64,000 bases of DNA from an uncultured Sediminibacterium sp. (GCF_946481145.1 NZ_CAMLMJ010000002.1:224428-288427); one strand, 5' to 3'. Positions 16,090 to 25,091 are shown, counted from the first letter of the stretch. Translations and numbers: made by a program. Notes: a model not told the origin generated them from the sequence alone.

Positions 16090-17184
16090 ATGCACCCTGC
16101 TTCTGATGAAAAAACTGTTTCAGTTGTTTATAACCTCGAACATTTTTTCGAACTCTCTGCTGATTTATTTTGTATTGCCGGATATGACGGATATTTCAGA
16201 AAAATAAACAGCGCTGTTTGTAAAACCCTTGGATTTACGGAGCAAGAATTGATGTCTTCTGCCATTTCGAGTTTTATTCACCCCGATGATCGCCAAATAA
16301 CAGCCCGTTATCGGAATGAATTAATTCAAGGCGAGCCATTACTGCATTTCGAAAACCGATATATCACTAAAACGGGAGAAGTTGTTTGGCTTTCCTGGAC
16401 TTCCATGCCCGTACCTGAAGAAGAACTGGTTTATGCCATCGCCAAAAATATCAGTCATAAAAAATCTGAAGAAGCAGACCGTAATAAATTAATTACTGAA
16501 CTAAACAAGCTGAATACAGATTTAAAACAATTATCGTACACTACTTCGCACGATTTAAGATCGCCGGTGAACAATATGCTCAACGTTTTTAACCTGTTAA
16601 GCAATAGAACTATTGAAGACGAAGAAGTGCATCGTTTTCTGGCTATGTTGAGGTTAGGAACTGAACGCTTGAAAGAAACACTGAATGAATATGTTGACCT
16701 TATTAGTACAAACAAACATGTAAGAATTGAACAAGAAGATATTCGTTTGGAAGAAGTGTTTGAAAAAGTTACCCAGTCAATTCAAACATTAATTGCCGAC
16801 TCGAAAGCACAGATTAGAACAGATTTTGCTTCATTACCTGTTATACATTTTAATCGCTCCTATTTAGAAAGTATTTTCCTAAACCTGATTACAAATGCTA
16901 TTAAATACGCATTTCCTGGCAGACAACCACTTATTGAACTTCATAGTTGGATAGAAAATGATCAGCTTCTTTTAAGTTTTACAGACAATGGCCGTGGGTT
17001 TGATATGAATAAAGTAAAAGACCGCATTTTTGGGATGCAGCAACGGTTTCATGATGAAAAAGACAGCAAAGGCATTGGTTTATACCTTGTACACCACCAC
17101 ATTACTAGCATGGGCGGTGCAATTACCGTAAATAGTGAGCCAGATAAGGGAACTTCTTTTATCATTAAATTTCCCCATCAATAA
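16090..17184 (+). CDS. PAS-domain sensor histidine kinase
   Basis: Soluble sensor kinase of 364 residues with no membrane segment. A PAS domain (about 14-125, with LFCIAGYDGYFRKIN and FIHPDDR) is followed by a HisKA segment, LSYTTSHDLRSPVNN, with phospho-acceptor His154, and a HATPase_c domain with NAIKYAFPG, DNGRGFD and SKGIGLYLV. The DLRSP variant of the H-box is typical for Bacteroidota PAS kinases. No response regulator is adjacent, so it is an orphan. A tight 21-base gap to the next gene suggests cotranscription with the TonB-C-domain protein. Confidence 0.9.
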   Translation: MHPASDEKTVSVVYNLEHFFELSADLFCIAGYDGYFRKINSAVCKTLGFTEQELMSSAISSFIHPDDRQITARYRNELIQGEPLLHFENRYITKTGEVVWLSWTSMPVPEEELVYAIAKNISHKKSEEADRNKLITELNKLNTDLKQLSYTTSHDLRSPVNNMLNVFNLLSNRTIEDEEVHRFLAMLRLGTERLKETLNEYVDLISTNKHVRIEQEDIRLEEVFEKVTQSIQTLIADSKAQIRTDFASLPVIHFNRSYLESIFLNLITNAIKYAFPGRQPLIELHSWIENDQLLLSFTDNGRGFDMNKVKDRIFGMQQRFHDEKDSKGIGLYLVHHHITSMGGAITVNSEPDKGTSFIIKFPHQ

Positions 17185-17205
17185 ATTTAACCTATATAAA
17201 TATTT

Positions 17206-18015
17206 ATGCTAAAATCAAGGTGTGCAATTTTGTGTTTACTGATTTTTAGTAGTGTTATCGGTTATGCACAAAATGGAAAAGAAGCTTTTTTTGCCTTTCG
17301 GGAAGATTGGTCACCCATTAATAATATTAATCTCGCAACCTATTTTATGCATCGTGTAAAAGAGAACGACACTACTTATGTATGTCGCTTTTACCGGTTG
17401 TTTGGTCCGATGGTTAAATGTGAAACCTATAAAGACGAAAAACTGGAAATACCACATGGTCGTTTTGTTTGGTATAATGAACAAGGCCTGGTAGACAGTT
17501 TGGGAATGGTAAGTAATGGCAAAAAAGACAGATACTGGGACTTTAAAGCTGCTGATGGAAAATTAACCATGAGCGTATTATTTGATAAGGGCAAACGTGT
17601 TTGGACAAAAGACTATGTCAGTCAAAAAACTTTTTATGCTGATGGAACCGTTGAAGATCATAATGCCCCGAAAAAAGATACTGTTGAAGCAAAAAAAGTT
17701 ACGGTTGTTCAAACTCCTGCTGAATTTAAAGGTGGTATCCAGGGCTGGACACGCTACCTCGAAAAAAACCTCAAAACACCTGAGCGGTTTAAAAGTGTTG
17801 TAGGTAACGGGGGTAAGGGAACTGTTGTTGTTCTCTTTACAATTGATACTGAGGGTAAGGTTACCGACTTATTTATTGATCGGTCCATTGAATGGTCCGT
17901 TGACATGGAGTCGCTACGGGTTATTAAAGAAAGTCCACGCTGGAAACCAGCCAGTCAAAACGGCAAAAATGTGCTTTATCGACATAAACAGAATATAACC
18001 CACTCTATTTATTAA
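17206..18015 (+). CDS. Secreted protein with MORN-like repeats and TonB C-terminal domain
   Basis: Periplasmic protein of 269 residues with a signal peptide (1-22, ending IGYAQ). Residues about 60-145 contain YwqK/MORN-like strands (GRFVWYNEQGLVDSLG, KKDRYWDF, TFYADGTVE). Residues about 165-265 match a TonB C-terminal domain (GKGTVVVLFTIDTEGKV, SLRVIKESPRWKPASQNG). It lacks the usual N-terminal membrane anchor and proline-rich linker of TonB, so it is probably not a full energy transducer. This domain pair is common in Bacteroidota envelope proteins of unknown role. Confidence 0.8.
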   Translation: MLKSRCAILCLLIFSSVIGYAQNGKEAFFAFREDWSPINNINLATYFMHRVKENDTTYVCRFYRLFGPMVKCETYKDEKLEIPHGRFVWYNEQGLVDSLGMVSNGKKDRYWDFKAADGKLTMSVLFDKGKRVWTKDYVSQKTFYADGTVEDHNAPKKDTVEAKKVTVVQTPAEFKGGIQGWTRYLEKNLKTPERFKSVVGNGGKGTVVVLFTIDTEGKVTDLFIDRSIEWSVDMESLRVIKESPRWKPASQNGKNVLYRHKQNITHSIY

Positions 18016-18102
18016 TTGAAAATCAATGAGTTAAGTTCTTTTTGCAAAACTTAATATTAATTAATTGTTACCATTTCGTAAATTCATAGTGTACTGAAAC
18101 AC

Positions 18103-19311
18103 TTGGATTTGCCTAAAAAAGCATACATATTATTCATTATCACGGCTTTATACATTTCCACGGGCTATTCACAAATTGCTAATAAAACCGGTGAGCTTGT
18201 ATTGGATTTCTATGGCGATTCTCTTTACCTGAACAATGACCCTTCTATAAATATTCAATTTACCAACCCGATTTCAAAGAAAACTATTGCCGATTTTTAT
18301 TCGCAACTTAAATCCGGTAACTATAAACCTGTTATCCAACATTTACTTGCCTTTCGGGATAATAAACAACTAGACGATTGGTTTTATTACCAGCTTATCC
18401 GTACTACTGCGGAAAAATTAAGTCCTAAAGCAGATAATTATCATCGGTATACTTTGTACAAATGGTTTTTACTAAATGAGTCTGGATATAATGCAACACT
18501 TCGTTTTCGGAACGACACTTTGTTATTGTATGTAAGAAGCGAAGAAAATATTTACGACATCCCTTATTACATGGTAAACGACAAGCAATATGTTTGTTTG
18601 AACTATCATGATTATGACAATAAGATCAATATTGAAGCGGAGCCTTTTACTACAATAGCTTTAAACGAAGGGGGAAACAATCGTTTCTCCTATGAAGTAA
18701 CACAGCTTCCACAAATCAGGAATAATAATTTTACTGTTAAACAACTGCAATTTGATTATCAAAACAAGGAATACAAATTCAATGTAATGTTGGATAAACA
18801 GGTGCAGAAGATTTTTACAAATTACCCAGTTGTAGATTATGCTTCTCAGTTCAGTATTCCACTAAGCCAAACGACCTATAACTCACTGGTGCCATTATTA
18901 AAAGAGGCCGTGAAGGGCATGAACCAGCAAAAAGGTGTTGATTATCTGATGCATTTTACCCGTTCGGCTTTTCTTTTCGAAACAGATACCAAGGCTTATG
19001 GTAAAGAAAAACGTCTTTCGCCAGAGCAAACGCTTTTTTATGAGTACAGCGATTGTGAAGACCGCTCTGCTTTTTTCTTTTTCCTGGTAAAAGAAATTTA
19101 TAAATTACCGATGATTGTTTTATCCTATCCTACCCATATTACTGTAGCGATACAATTTGATAAACCGGTTGGCACTCCAATACTTTATAACGGCGAACCT
19201 TATTGGGTTTGTGAACCTACTCCTCAAAAAAAGGACCTTAAACTAGGTCAACTACTTCCTTCTTTAAAAAAGCAGGCTTATGAGGTGGTTTATGCCTACA
19301 GGCCAAACTAG
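18103..19311 (+). CDS. Secreted transglutaminase-like protein of unknown function
   Basis: No precise family is recognised. It has an N-terminal signal peptide (about 5-24, ending TGYSQ). The start is TTG at 18103, with another TTG at 18109; there is no ATG near, so the start is uncertain. A predicted helical part (about 60-125) is followed by beta-rich sequence. Near the C terminus SDCEDRSAFFF (Cys318), PTHITVAI (His345) and YWVCEPT (Glu371) are ordered and spaced like the Cys-His-acid triad of transglutaminase-like cysteine proteases. That makes a papain-fold or transglutaminase-like enzyme or pseudo-enzyme the best guess. An 87-base gap separates it from the TonB-C gene. Confidence 0.6.
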   Translation: MDLPKKAYILFIITALYISTGYSQIANKTGELVLDFYGDSLYLNNDPSINIQFTNPISKKTIADFYSQLKSGNYKPVIQHLLAFRDNKQLDDWFYYQLIRTTAEKLSPKADNYHRYTLYKWFLLNESGYNATLRFRNDTLLLYVRSEENIYDIPYYMVNDKQYVCLNYHDYDNKINIEAEPFTTIALNEGGNNRFSYEVTQLPQIRNNNFTVKQLQFDYQNKEYKFNVMLDKQVQKIFTNYPVVDYASQFSIPLSQTTYNSLVPLLKEAVKGMNQQKGVDYLMHFTRSAFLFETDTKAYGKEKRLSPEQTLFYEYSDCEDRSAFFFFLVKEIYKLPMIVLSYPTHITVAIQFDKPVGTPILYNGEPYWVCEPTPQKKDLKLGQLLPSLKKQAYEVVYAYRPN

Positions 19312-19437
19312 TATATTTCCCACTCATCACTACCCTGGTATTTCGGGTAAAAAAAATTTTTATCTTTTTGTCTGATCTGGTTTCTGGTAATCGTTATGTT
19401 ATCGTAAACCAATCATTCAATCCTTAAAACAACAACA

Positions 19438-19776
19438 ATGAGCAATTTTATGTTTCTTTTCCGCGGAGGTCTGGATCCATTTACCGCATCTCCTGAAGCC
19501 ATGCAACAAAACATGGAAAAATGGTTTGCCTGGGTAGGAGAGCTACAGGCATCTGGTGTGTATGTTGCCGGTGAAGCACTTATGCCTACCGGAAAAACAT
19601 TACACAAGGACCATGTAATTAAAGATGGCCCCTATATGGAAAGCAAGGAAATGGTAGGTGGCTTCTTTGTAGTAAAAGCAGATAGTCTGGAAGCCGCTAT
19701 TGAAATCGCCAAGGGATGCCCTGATCTTGAACTTGGTGGTTCTGTTGAAGTTCGCGATGTAGTGGTATTCGGATGA
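19438..19776 (+). CDS. DGPF/YCII-family protein, partner of an ECF42 sigma factor
   Basis: 112-residue YCII-related protein. The characteristic DGP(F/Y) motif is at residues 63-66 within DGPYMESKE, followed by GGFFVVKA. Such small ferredoxin-like proteins are encoded next to ECF42-type sigma factors. Here the stop overlaps the sigma gene's start in ATGA, so the two are translationally coupled. The biochemical role of DGPF proteins is unresolved; they may be enzymes or regulators in stress or secondary metabolism. Confidence 0.9.
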   Translation: MSNFMFLFRGGLDPFTASPEAMQQNMEKWFAWVGELQASGVYVAGEALMPTGKTLHKDHVIKDGPYMESKEMVGGFFVVKADSLEAAIEIAKGCPDLELGGSVEVRDVVVFG

Positions 19777-21038
19777 TTTCATCCCCACAACATACAGAAC
19801 AACTTATTGACCATCTTTTCCGGCACCAGTCGGGAAAGATGGTTGCTGTATTGAGTCATATCGTAGGACTTGAACAAATTCACCTGGTGGAGGATCTGGT
19901 GCAGGATAGTTTTATTGGGGCTCTGCAGCATTGGAAACTAAAAGGTATTCCACCTGATCCTGAAGCGTGGCTTATGAAGGTTGCCAAAAACAAAGCCGTT
20001 GATCTGCTTAGAAGAATGCATTATCATTCCCGTTATGTACAATCGCAGAACGATTTTAATCCCGATCAGGAAGTTGCTGCCTTTTTTCACGAAAAAGAAA
20101 TAAGTGATAGTGAACTTAGAATGATGTTTGCCTGTTGTCACCCTTCTTTTTCTGTAGAAGATCAGGTTGCCTTAACGCTTAAACTGGTCTTTTCATTTTC
20201 CGTATCAGAAATTGCTAGAGCATTGGTTGTTACAGATGCCGCTATGCAAAAAAGACTGGTACGCGCAAAAGACGTTTTGAAAAAAGGGAAAATCAAGCTT
20301 GAAATTCCTTCCGGAAAACAACTGCAGGAACGAATGGCCATCGTCAGAACCACGCTGTATCTTTTATTCAACGAAGGTTATCTCTCGCTCAACAAAGAAA
20401 AAATTATCCGCCACGATCTTTGTATGGAAGCCATCAGGTGTACAAAAATTATTACAGAACATCCTGTTACCAAAGATCCCATCAACTTTGCCCTGCTTGC
20501 TGTTTTCTGCTTACATGCTGCCCGATTCGACAGTCGTATTTCTGAATCAAATGAGTTAATCTTATTAGAAGAACAAGACAGATCGCTTTGGGACCATGCG
20601 CTGATTAAAGTAGGTTACCATTACCTTAACCTTGCCTCATCATCGAAAGTCATCAGTCAATACCATATTGAAGCGGCCATTGCTGCAGAGCATTGTATGG
20701 CAAAAGAATTTGCCTCTACCAATTGGAATCGTATCCTCACACTCTACAATCTTTTAATACAGGCAAATGACAGTCCGGCAATCGTGCTAAACCGAGCAAT
20801 TGTTTTATCACAGTTGGGCGATACTGAAAAAGCTATTACTGAGGTATTAGCAATTCCAGGAATTGATCAACTTATCCGATCTGATCACCAATATGCGTCG
20901 GTATTGGGTTATCTCTATATGAAATTGAGTAACCATATCAAGGCTCTGTCATACCTGAAGCAAGCACAATCCATAACCAGCTCTCTGGCAGAACAAAAAA
21001 TACTACAGCTACGAATTGAAAAAGTTGCTTCAAATTAA
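19773..21038 (+). CDS. ECF42-type RNA polymerase sigma factor with C-terminal TPR-like extension
   Basis: Extracytoplasmic-function sigma factor of 421 residues. Region 2 (about 12-85, DLVQDSFIGALQHW and DPEAWLMKVAKNKAVDLLRR) and region 4 (about 125-175, VALTLKLVFSFSVSEIARAL) are followed by a long C-terminal domain of about 230 residues. This contains the DUF6596 hallmark YLLFNEGYLS and TPR-like helices. That layout, with an overlapping DGPF gene, defines group ECF42. There is no anti-sigma gene; the C-terminal extension is believed to take its regulatory place. The gene starts inside the stop of the DGPF gene. Confidence 0.92.
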   Translation: MISSPQHTEQLIDHLFRHQSGKMVAVLSHIVGLEQIHLVEDLVQDSFIGALQHWKLKGIPPDPEAWLMKVAKNKAVDLLRRMHYHSRYVQSQNDFNPDQEVAAFFHEKEISDSELRMMFACCHPSFSVEDQVALTLKLVFSFSVSEIARALVVTDAAMQKRLVRAKDVLKKGKIKLEIPSGKQLQERMAIVRTTLYLLFNEGYLSLNKEKIIRHDLCMEAIRCTKIITEHPVTKDPINFALLAVFCLHAARFDSRISESNELILLEEQDRSLWDHALIKVGYHYLNLASSSKVISQYHIEAAIAAEHCMAKEFASTNWNRILTLYNLLIQANDSPAIVLNRAIVLSQLGDTEKAITEVLAIPGIDQLIRSDHQYASVLGYLYMKLSNHIKALSYLKQAQSITSSLAEQKILQLRIEKVASN

Positions 21039-21060
21039 TTCAATATTCCGGATCAATTAT

Positions 21061-21639
21061 CTATTTGGAAATCTTCGATACAATTGCCTTTACCTTACTT
21101 TCAATTTCTTTATCGGTTAATTTTCTTCCTGATAATTCGGAGGTTGTCCAACCCTGCCAGATTGTTTTATCTGTATCAGCATCCATTAGTGTTAGGGTTA
21201 GTGTGCCTTCTTTTACCTTCTCAATATCTTCATCATAACCCATAAACCTTGACGGGTAAAACACAGGTACCCATCTTCTGTTTCGTGGGTTAAAGAACCA
21301 ACGTGTAAAAGGTTGTGCATATACGGGCGTGGTTGTTCGTTTGTTTTCTTCTTCAATCATCACATCATAAACCAGGTACACATCCGGGTTCCTTTTAACT
21401 TCTTTCCACCCTTTGGCTGTAAGGTTTTTATCGATTGCCTGACGAATTTTTCGATTCGTTAGGTCGTCATTTTTTATTTTATCGGAGGCTGTTTCCTTAT
21501 TTGCCTGAGTAGACACCCAACTATAGGTTCTTATTTTACTAAAGTCAACATCATTGTCTTTCTGTACATATGCTGTTCTTCCGCAACTGCTTAATATCAT
21601 TACCACTACCAGTGCGGTCAGCCATTGAACTCTTTTCAT
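21061..21639 (-). CDS. DUF4136 lipoprotein
   Basis: Envelope lipoprotein of 192 residues. The signal peptide ends ILSSC, with Cys19 as lipidation site. The body matches the DUF4136 pattern: YVQKDNDVDFSKIRTYSWV early, IRQAIDKNLTAKGWKEV, DVYLVYDV, TLTLMDADTDKTIWQGWT, and a closing helix EIESKVKAIVSKI. The function is unknown. It converges with the sigma-42 gene, 22 bases away, and has no obvious operon partner; a minus-strand terminator separates it from the DUF4097 gene upstream. Confidence 0.85.
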   Translation of the reverse strand: MKRVQWLTALVVVMILSSCGRTAYVQKDNDVDFSKIRTYSWVSTQANKETASDKIKNDDLTNRKIRQAIDKNLTAKGWKEVKRNPDVYLVYDVMIEEENKRTTTPVYAQPFTRWFFNPRNRRWVPVFYPSRFMGYDEDIEKVKEGTLTLTLMDADTDKTIWQGWTTSELSGRKLTDKEIESKVKAIVSKISK

Positions 21640-21750
21640 AGTATGCGGTTTTAATTATTGAATATGTATACACTGATATACATTCAATCTTCATGCCCGC
21701 AATTGCAAAAAATGGCCTAAATATTTGTCAATATTGCGTTAAAAGCCGGA

Positions 21751-21800
21751 AGTTCTTGGCCCATGGACTATCGACTATGGACTATGGACTAAATATCATT
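21751..21800. repeat. CCATGGACTAT word cluster, locus 1
   Basis: Positions 21761-21790 hold three near-tandem copies of a CGACTATGGACT-like word just upstream of the DUF4136 gene. The same words appear at 26846-26900 and 60458-60486. The rest of the 21640-21938 gap (299 bp) contains this cluster and a terminator. I see no gene in it. Confidence 0.75.
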
Positions 21801-21861
21801 CGCAATGAACCATAAGCCATACGCTTGCTGTCAATTTTCCCCTGCCAGGAATAGGTATTAA

Positions 21862-21891
21862 ACCAACAAAAGGGCCGCTGAGTAGCGGCCC
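21862..21891 (-). terminator. Intrinsic terminator of the sigma/DUF4097 operon
   Basis: Stem GGGCCGCT / AGCGGCCC (21872-21879 / 21884-21891) with loop GAGT. On the minus strand the stem is followed by TTTTGTTGG, giving a U-rich tail. It sits 48 bases after the stop of the last DUF4097 gene. Confidence 0.85.
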
Positions 21892-21938
21892 GGATACACA
21901 TGAGAACTATTACTGTCTGTAGAAACAGTTGGTAAGTA

Positions 21939-22670
21939 TTATTGTAACGATTTTCTGAGGTATAAGTTACCGTAGGTTGATTTTAAAGCATAAGCCGGAC
22001 CATTACCCATGGAGGAAGTAATAGATGTATAGAAATCCCTTTCTTCCTTATCGGTAATATTGAGTTTCAGGTTTGAATAAATCTGGCCATAATGGGTGGT
22101 AGCTGATAGTTTACCTGTTGCGGTTTCGTTGATCGATGCGTCGATACCACCATAGGTTGCATCAACTTTTATCGGTGCTTTATAATTTACCAGCTCTACG
22201 ATTCCGTATTTGGCTTTCACAAAGGTTTTTTGCTGGCTTTGCGGTATTTTGATATCGAGGGTTATTTCCATGTCTACCCCTTCGGAATATGACCTTGCCC
22301 CTTTTAAATCGACTGTAAGTTTTTTAAAGTCTTCTTTGGTTGCATATACGGTTTTCTTCCCATTCTGAATCACTGTATAACGTTTCGGAAGTTTTTCCAG
22401 GTCCTTGATAATATTCTTAATACTGAATACTGATCCGTTAGTAGACTCAACAAGTTGAAAAGCTTCGTTGTTTTCACCATCATTGATGCTTACTGTAGCG
22501 GTGATTGATATTTCGGGTTTATCCCAGGTGCTTATTTTAACTACTTTAGGATAATCAAAAGAAAGCTCCAGTTCTTGTCCGGCTTTAACCGGATAAGTTT
22601 TGGTAATAGTTTGCTGTGCCTGCGATGCTAAGCATATTATGCCGCATAGCAGGGTTAATATTGTTTTCAT
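21939..22670 (-). CDS. DUF4097-type exported beta-helix protein, second paralogue
   Basis: Exported protein of 243 residues with a signal peptide (1-18). The body consists of repeated beta strands of the DUF4097/adhesin-like type, with YGIVELVNY, YGGIDASI, HYGQIYSNL and a closing YGNLYLRKSLQ. It is shorter than, but clearly related to, the gene just upstream; both share the YGGID turn and the C-terminal YGxxYLRKS. It is the last gene of a sigma/anti-sigma operon and is followed by a strong terminator. DUF4097 proteins are surface or periplasmic; the role here is unknown, perhaps part of the stress response set by the sigma factor. Confidence 0.82.
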   Translation of the reverse strand: MKTILTLLCGIICLASQAQQTITKTYPVKAGQELELSFDYPKVVKISTWDKPEISITATVSINDGENNEAFQLVESTNGSVFSIKNIIKDLEKLPKRYTVIQNGKKTVYATKEDFKKLTVDLKGARSYSEGVDMEITLDIKIPQSQQKTFVKAKYGIVELVNYKAPIKVDATYGGIDASINETATGKLSATTHYGQIYSNLKLNITDKEERDFYTSITSSMGNGPAYALKSTYGNLYLRKSLQ

Positions 22671-22765
22671 CTGCTTGGTTTTATAGATTTTAACCTAAAT
22701 CGATAAGAGGAACAGTATTATATTCAGCAATAAAAACGGGTTTCTATTGCTGAATGTTGAATCGA

Positions 22766-23539
22766 CTAGTTTGATTTACGGAGGTATACTTTTCCGTAGC
22801 TTGAGGTAAGTGTCATATCAATTCCACCACCATTCAGTTTTCCTTTGATATGATTATCGCTGTAGCTAACCATATCGGCTGAACCAGATTTTTCAATCTC
22901 AATTTTAAAATCAGCCGATGCCAGTATTTCACCCCATGATGTATTCATTTTCAGGTTGGCTTTGGTAGCTGTTGACATTGAAACATCCACATAACCATAC
23001 ACGGATACAAGTGAAACAGGTCCTTTAATGTTCTGTCCGAATTTCACATCAATACCGCCGTATACAGATTTAATGGTGAGGGGGCCAGTTACATTTTCGA
23101 GGTTTATTTTATTGTACTGTACTGATATTTCAATTTCACTTTCTATGTTTTTGAATGTTGCAGTTGTATTACCCATTACTTTGTTGAATGAATAAGAAAT
23201 TGAAATGCCCTTAGGTACTTTGATTTTTATTTTTTCGGCACCTTTTCCTACCTGGGTAACTTCAACGGTGGTTCCCTTATCTGCTACATTAATGCCCAGT
23301 CCGGTATTATCCTGTAAACCAGAAGCGCTTACAGGACGAAGTCCTTTGGCCCTTTCGTCTTCATCACCATCTTTTTCCTTACCGGTGAAGATAATTTCAT
23401 TGCCATCATAACCTTCTACTGTTACACCAGGAGTGCTGATAACCAGTTTTCCGGTAGATTTAGCTAGTTTATATTCTTGTGCAAATGAGCTGGCAGTAAC
23501 CAATAATGCTGCGATTGTGCTGAATATGATCTTTTTCAT
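22766..23539 (-). CDS. DUF4097-type exported beta-helix protein, first paralogue
   Basis: Exported protein of about 257 residues. I place the start at ATG 23539, because MKKIIFSTIAALLVTASSFA is a clear signal peptide. The frame is open 35 codons further, but that stretch overlaps the anti-sigma gene and does not look like a leader. Repeating beta units follow (YNKINLENV, YGGIDVKFG, YGYVDVSMS, WGEILAS, YGKVYLRKS). With its downstream paralogue it forms a duplicated pair behind a sigma factor and an anti-sigma factor. These proteins are probably substrates or sensors of the system, not enzymes. Confidence 0.82.
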   Translation of the reverse strand: MKKIIFSTIAALLVTASSFAQEYKLAKSTGKLVISTPGVTVEGYDGNEIIFTGKEKDGDEDERAKGLRPVSASGLQDNTGLGINVADKGTTVEVTQVGKGAEKIKIKVPKGISISYSFNKVMGNTTATFKNIESEIEISVQYNKINLENVTGPLTIKSVYGGIDVKFGQNIKGPVSLVSVYGYVDVSMSTATKANLKMNTSWGEILASADFKIEIEKSGSADMVSYSDNHIKGKLNGGGIDMTLTSSYGKVYLRKSN

Positions 23540-23633
23540 TGCTGTTTTCGTTTTTACGTTTTTGATGAGGGTTTTCGGAATTTGATCGTCATGCATGAAC
23601 CGACTTATTTCCGTTTGTTGTTTATGGTAAATA

Positions 23634-24410
23634 TTAGGATCCAAGTGTAAGGATGCTAGAATAAGCTCTGTCTTTTACTGCCTCAGTAGTATTTACATCT
23701 TTCACCATTTTTTCGAGCTCACTCAATATGCTGGTTTGTTTCATTTTGGTAAGAAGTTGAATCAACTCCACCTGAACTACCGGATCTTTCTGGATTTTGA
23801 GTGAAGCGGTAAGTTTTTTTCTTACATACGATTCACGGTGAAATCTTGCAATGGCTTCCAGTGCTGCCAGACGTACATTCGTATTGGGGTCGTTGTTCAT
23901 TGAATGGAACAGGGCATCCACAATATCTTTGTCGGCATTTTTCATTTCATATGCTTTCATGGCTGCAGCAATACGTGTGCTGGCAGATTCCATATTGTTT
24001 AAGCTTGCAAACAACATTTCTTTGCGTTGATCCACTTTTGCAGTTACAAAAGCTGTTGTTGGTTCTTTATCTGTTGTACCGGTTATTACCGCAGGTTCTT
24101 TTTCTATTATTTCCCTATCATTAGGTATTTCCTTTTTTACCTCCTGCTTATTGGGTGTAAGTCCAGCCAATGTTTGTTGGTTGCTATTATCTGAATTCAT
24201 CCACCAAATACCAATTCCGACGAGTACCACTACACAAGCCGCGGCTACCCAACGCATGGCAGTAAAAGAAATTACGATTCCTTTTTTTGAAGGCTCCTGG
24301 GCGGGCTGCGCCATTCTTTGTTGTATACGTGAAAGCACATCCGGATTGGGTACCCGATCATCGAATGCCTCACGGTTTTCTGTAATAAATTTTTCTAATC
24401 CTTGTTTCAT
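23634..24410 (-). CDS. Membrane anti-sigma-like protein with periplasmic HEAT repeats
   Basis: 258-residue single-pass protein. The cytoplasmic N terminus (about 1-48) has a short helical segment (LEKFITENREAFDDRVPNPDVLSRIQQRM), as in Bacteroidota anti-sigma proteins. A transmembrane helix is at about 52-70 (WVAAACVVVLVGIGIWWM). The periplasmic part has a Lys/Glu/Thr-rich linker and, from about 150, HEAT-like repeats (DIVDALFHSMNNDPNTNVRLAALEAI and VRKKLTASLKIQKDPVVQVELIQLL). It overlaps the sigma gene by four bases (ATGA). An anti-sigma role is inferred from position and layout; the HEAT domain may sense a partner in the periplasm. Confidence 0.8.
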   Translation of the reverse strand: MKQGLEKFITENREAFDDRVPNPDVLSRIQQRMAQPAQEPSKKGIVISFTAMRWVAAACVVVLVGIGIWWMNSDNSNQQTLAGLTPNKQEVKKEIPNDREIIEKEPAVITGTTDKEPTTAFVTAKVDQRKEMLFASLNNMESASTRIAAAMKAYEMKNADKDIVDALFHSMNNDPNTNVRLAALEAIARFHRESYVRKKLTASLKIQKDPVVQVELIQLLTKMKQTSILSELEKMVKDVNTTEAVKDRAYSSILTLGS

Positions 24411-24961
24411 GCTTCATCTCCTTTGCTAAGGCTTTTCAAAATTTTTTGTTTCGATCGATGGTATTGTATCCGCACATTGTTATAAGATATACCTAACATC
24501 GTCGCAATTTCTTCCTGTGGTATATTTTCAAAAAGATATAGTTGAACTATGGTCCGATACGAATCGGGTAATTCTTCAATCGCTCTTTTAACTTCTTCTA
24601 CCTTAAAACTAAACTGTGCTTCATCGATGGGTTCTTCTTCGGCTTGTATAGATTTACTATCATCTATTTCCACGAGTTTCAATTTCTGTTTACGCATCCA
24701 GGAGATGGATTGATTAATGGCAATTCTTTTTATCCATGCCCTGAATCCGCCCGTGTGTTCAAATTTGTGGATGGCTTGAAAAGCAGCCACAAATACCTCC
24801 TGCAACAGGTCTTCAGCCTCACCGGTATGTTGTACCAGCCGGAAAATGGTATTGTATACCTCTTTCGAATATTGGTGGTACAATTCTGTAAAAGCGGACG
24901 AATCGCCCCTTTTACATCTTTCCACTACCTCATCGTGTTTTATTGTGAAAACCTGTTCCAA
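24407..24961 (-). CDS. ECF-type RNA polymerase sigma factor
   Basis: 184-residue ECF sigma factor. Region 2 (about 20-95) has DLLQEVFVAAFQAIHKF and FRAWIKRIAINQSISWMRK, with a typical -10 recognition helix. Region 4 (about 125-178) has IEELPDSYRTIVQLYLFENIPQEEIA, ending in a helix-turn-helix with SYNNVRIQYHRSKQKI. It is the first gene of an operon with an overlapping anti-sigma gene and two DUF4097 genes, and it likely controls its own operon. The upstream region to 25043 carries no clear consensus promoter. The closest match is too weak to name. Confidence 0.93.
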   Translation of the reverse strand: MEQVFTIKHDEVVERCKRGDSSAFTELYHQYSKEVYNTIFRLVQHTGEAEDLLQEVFVAAFQAIHKFEHTGGFRAWIKRIAINQSISWMRKQKLKLVEIDDSKSIQAEEEPIDEAQFSFKVEEVKRAIEELPDSYRTIVQLYLFENIPQEEIATMLGISYNNVRIQYHRSKQKILKSLSKGDEA

Positions 24962-25043
24962 ATCTGTTTGCCTGAGTACTTGTAGTTATCTAATCGCAGG
25001 ATCTTTCTCTATGTTACACAAATTACCCGGATTTTTTTCCTGG

Positions 25044-25072
25044 AAATAAAAAAAGCGGCCTGTGTAGGCCGC
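25044..25072 (-). terminator. Intrinsic terminator upstream of the ECF sigma gene
   Basis: Stem GCGGCCT / AGGCCGC (25055-25061 / 25066-25072), loop GTGT. Read on the minus strand it is followed by TTTTTTTATTT. It ends the transcript of the unknown-gene cluster 25146-26777, insulating it from the sigma operon. Confidence 0.9.
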
Positions 25073-25091
25073 CAAACGTGTTTTAAACACA

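Noticed and set aside
23540..23644. Earlier start of the first DUF4097 protein
   Set aside because: The extension overlaps the anti-sigma gene and would bury the clear signal peptide at Met 23539.
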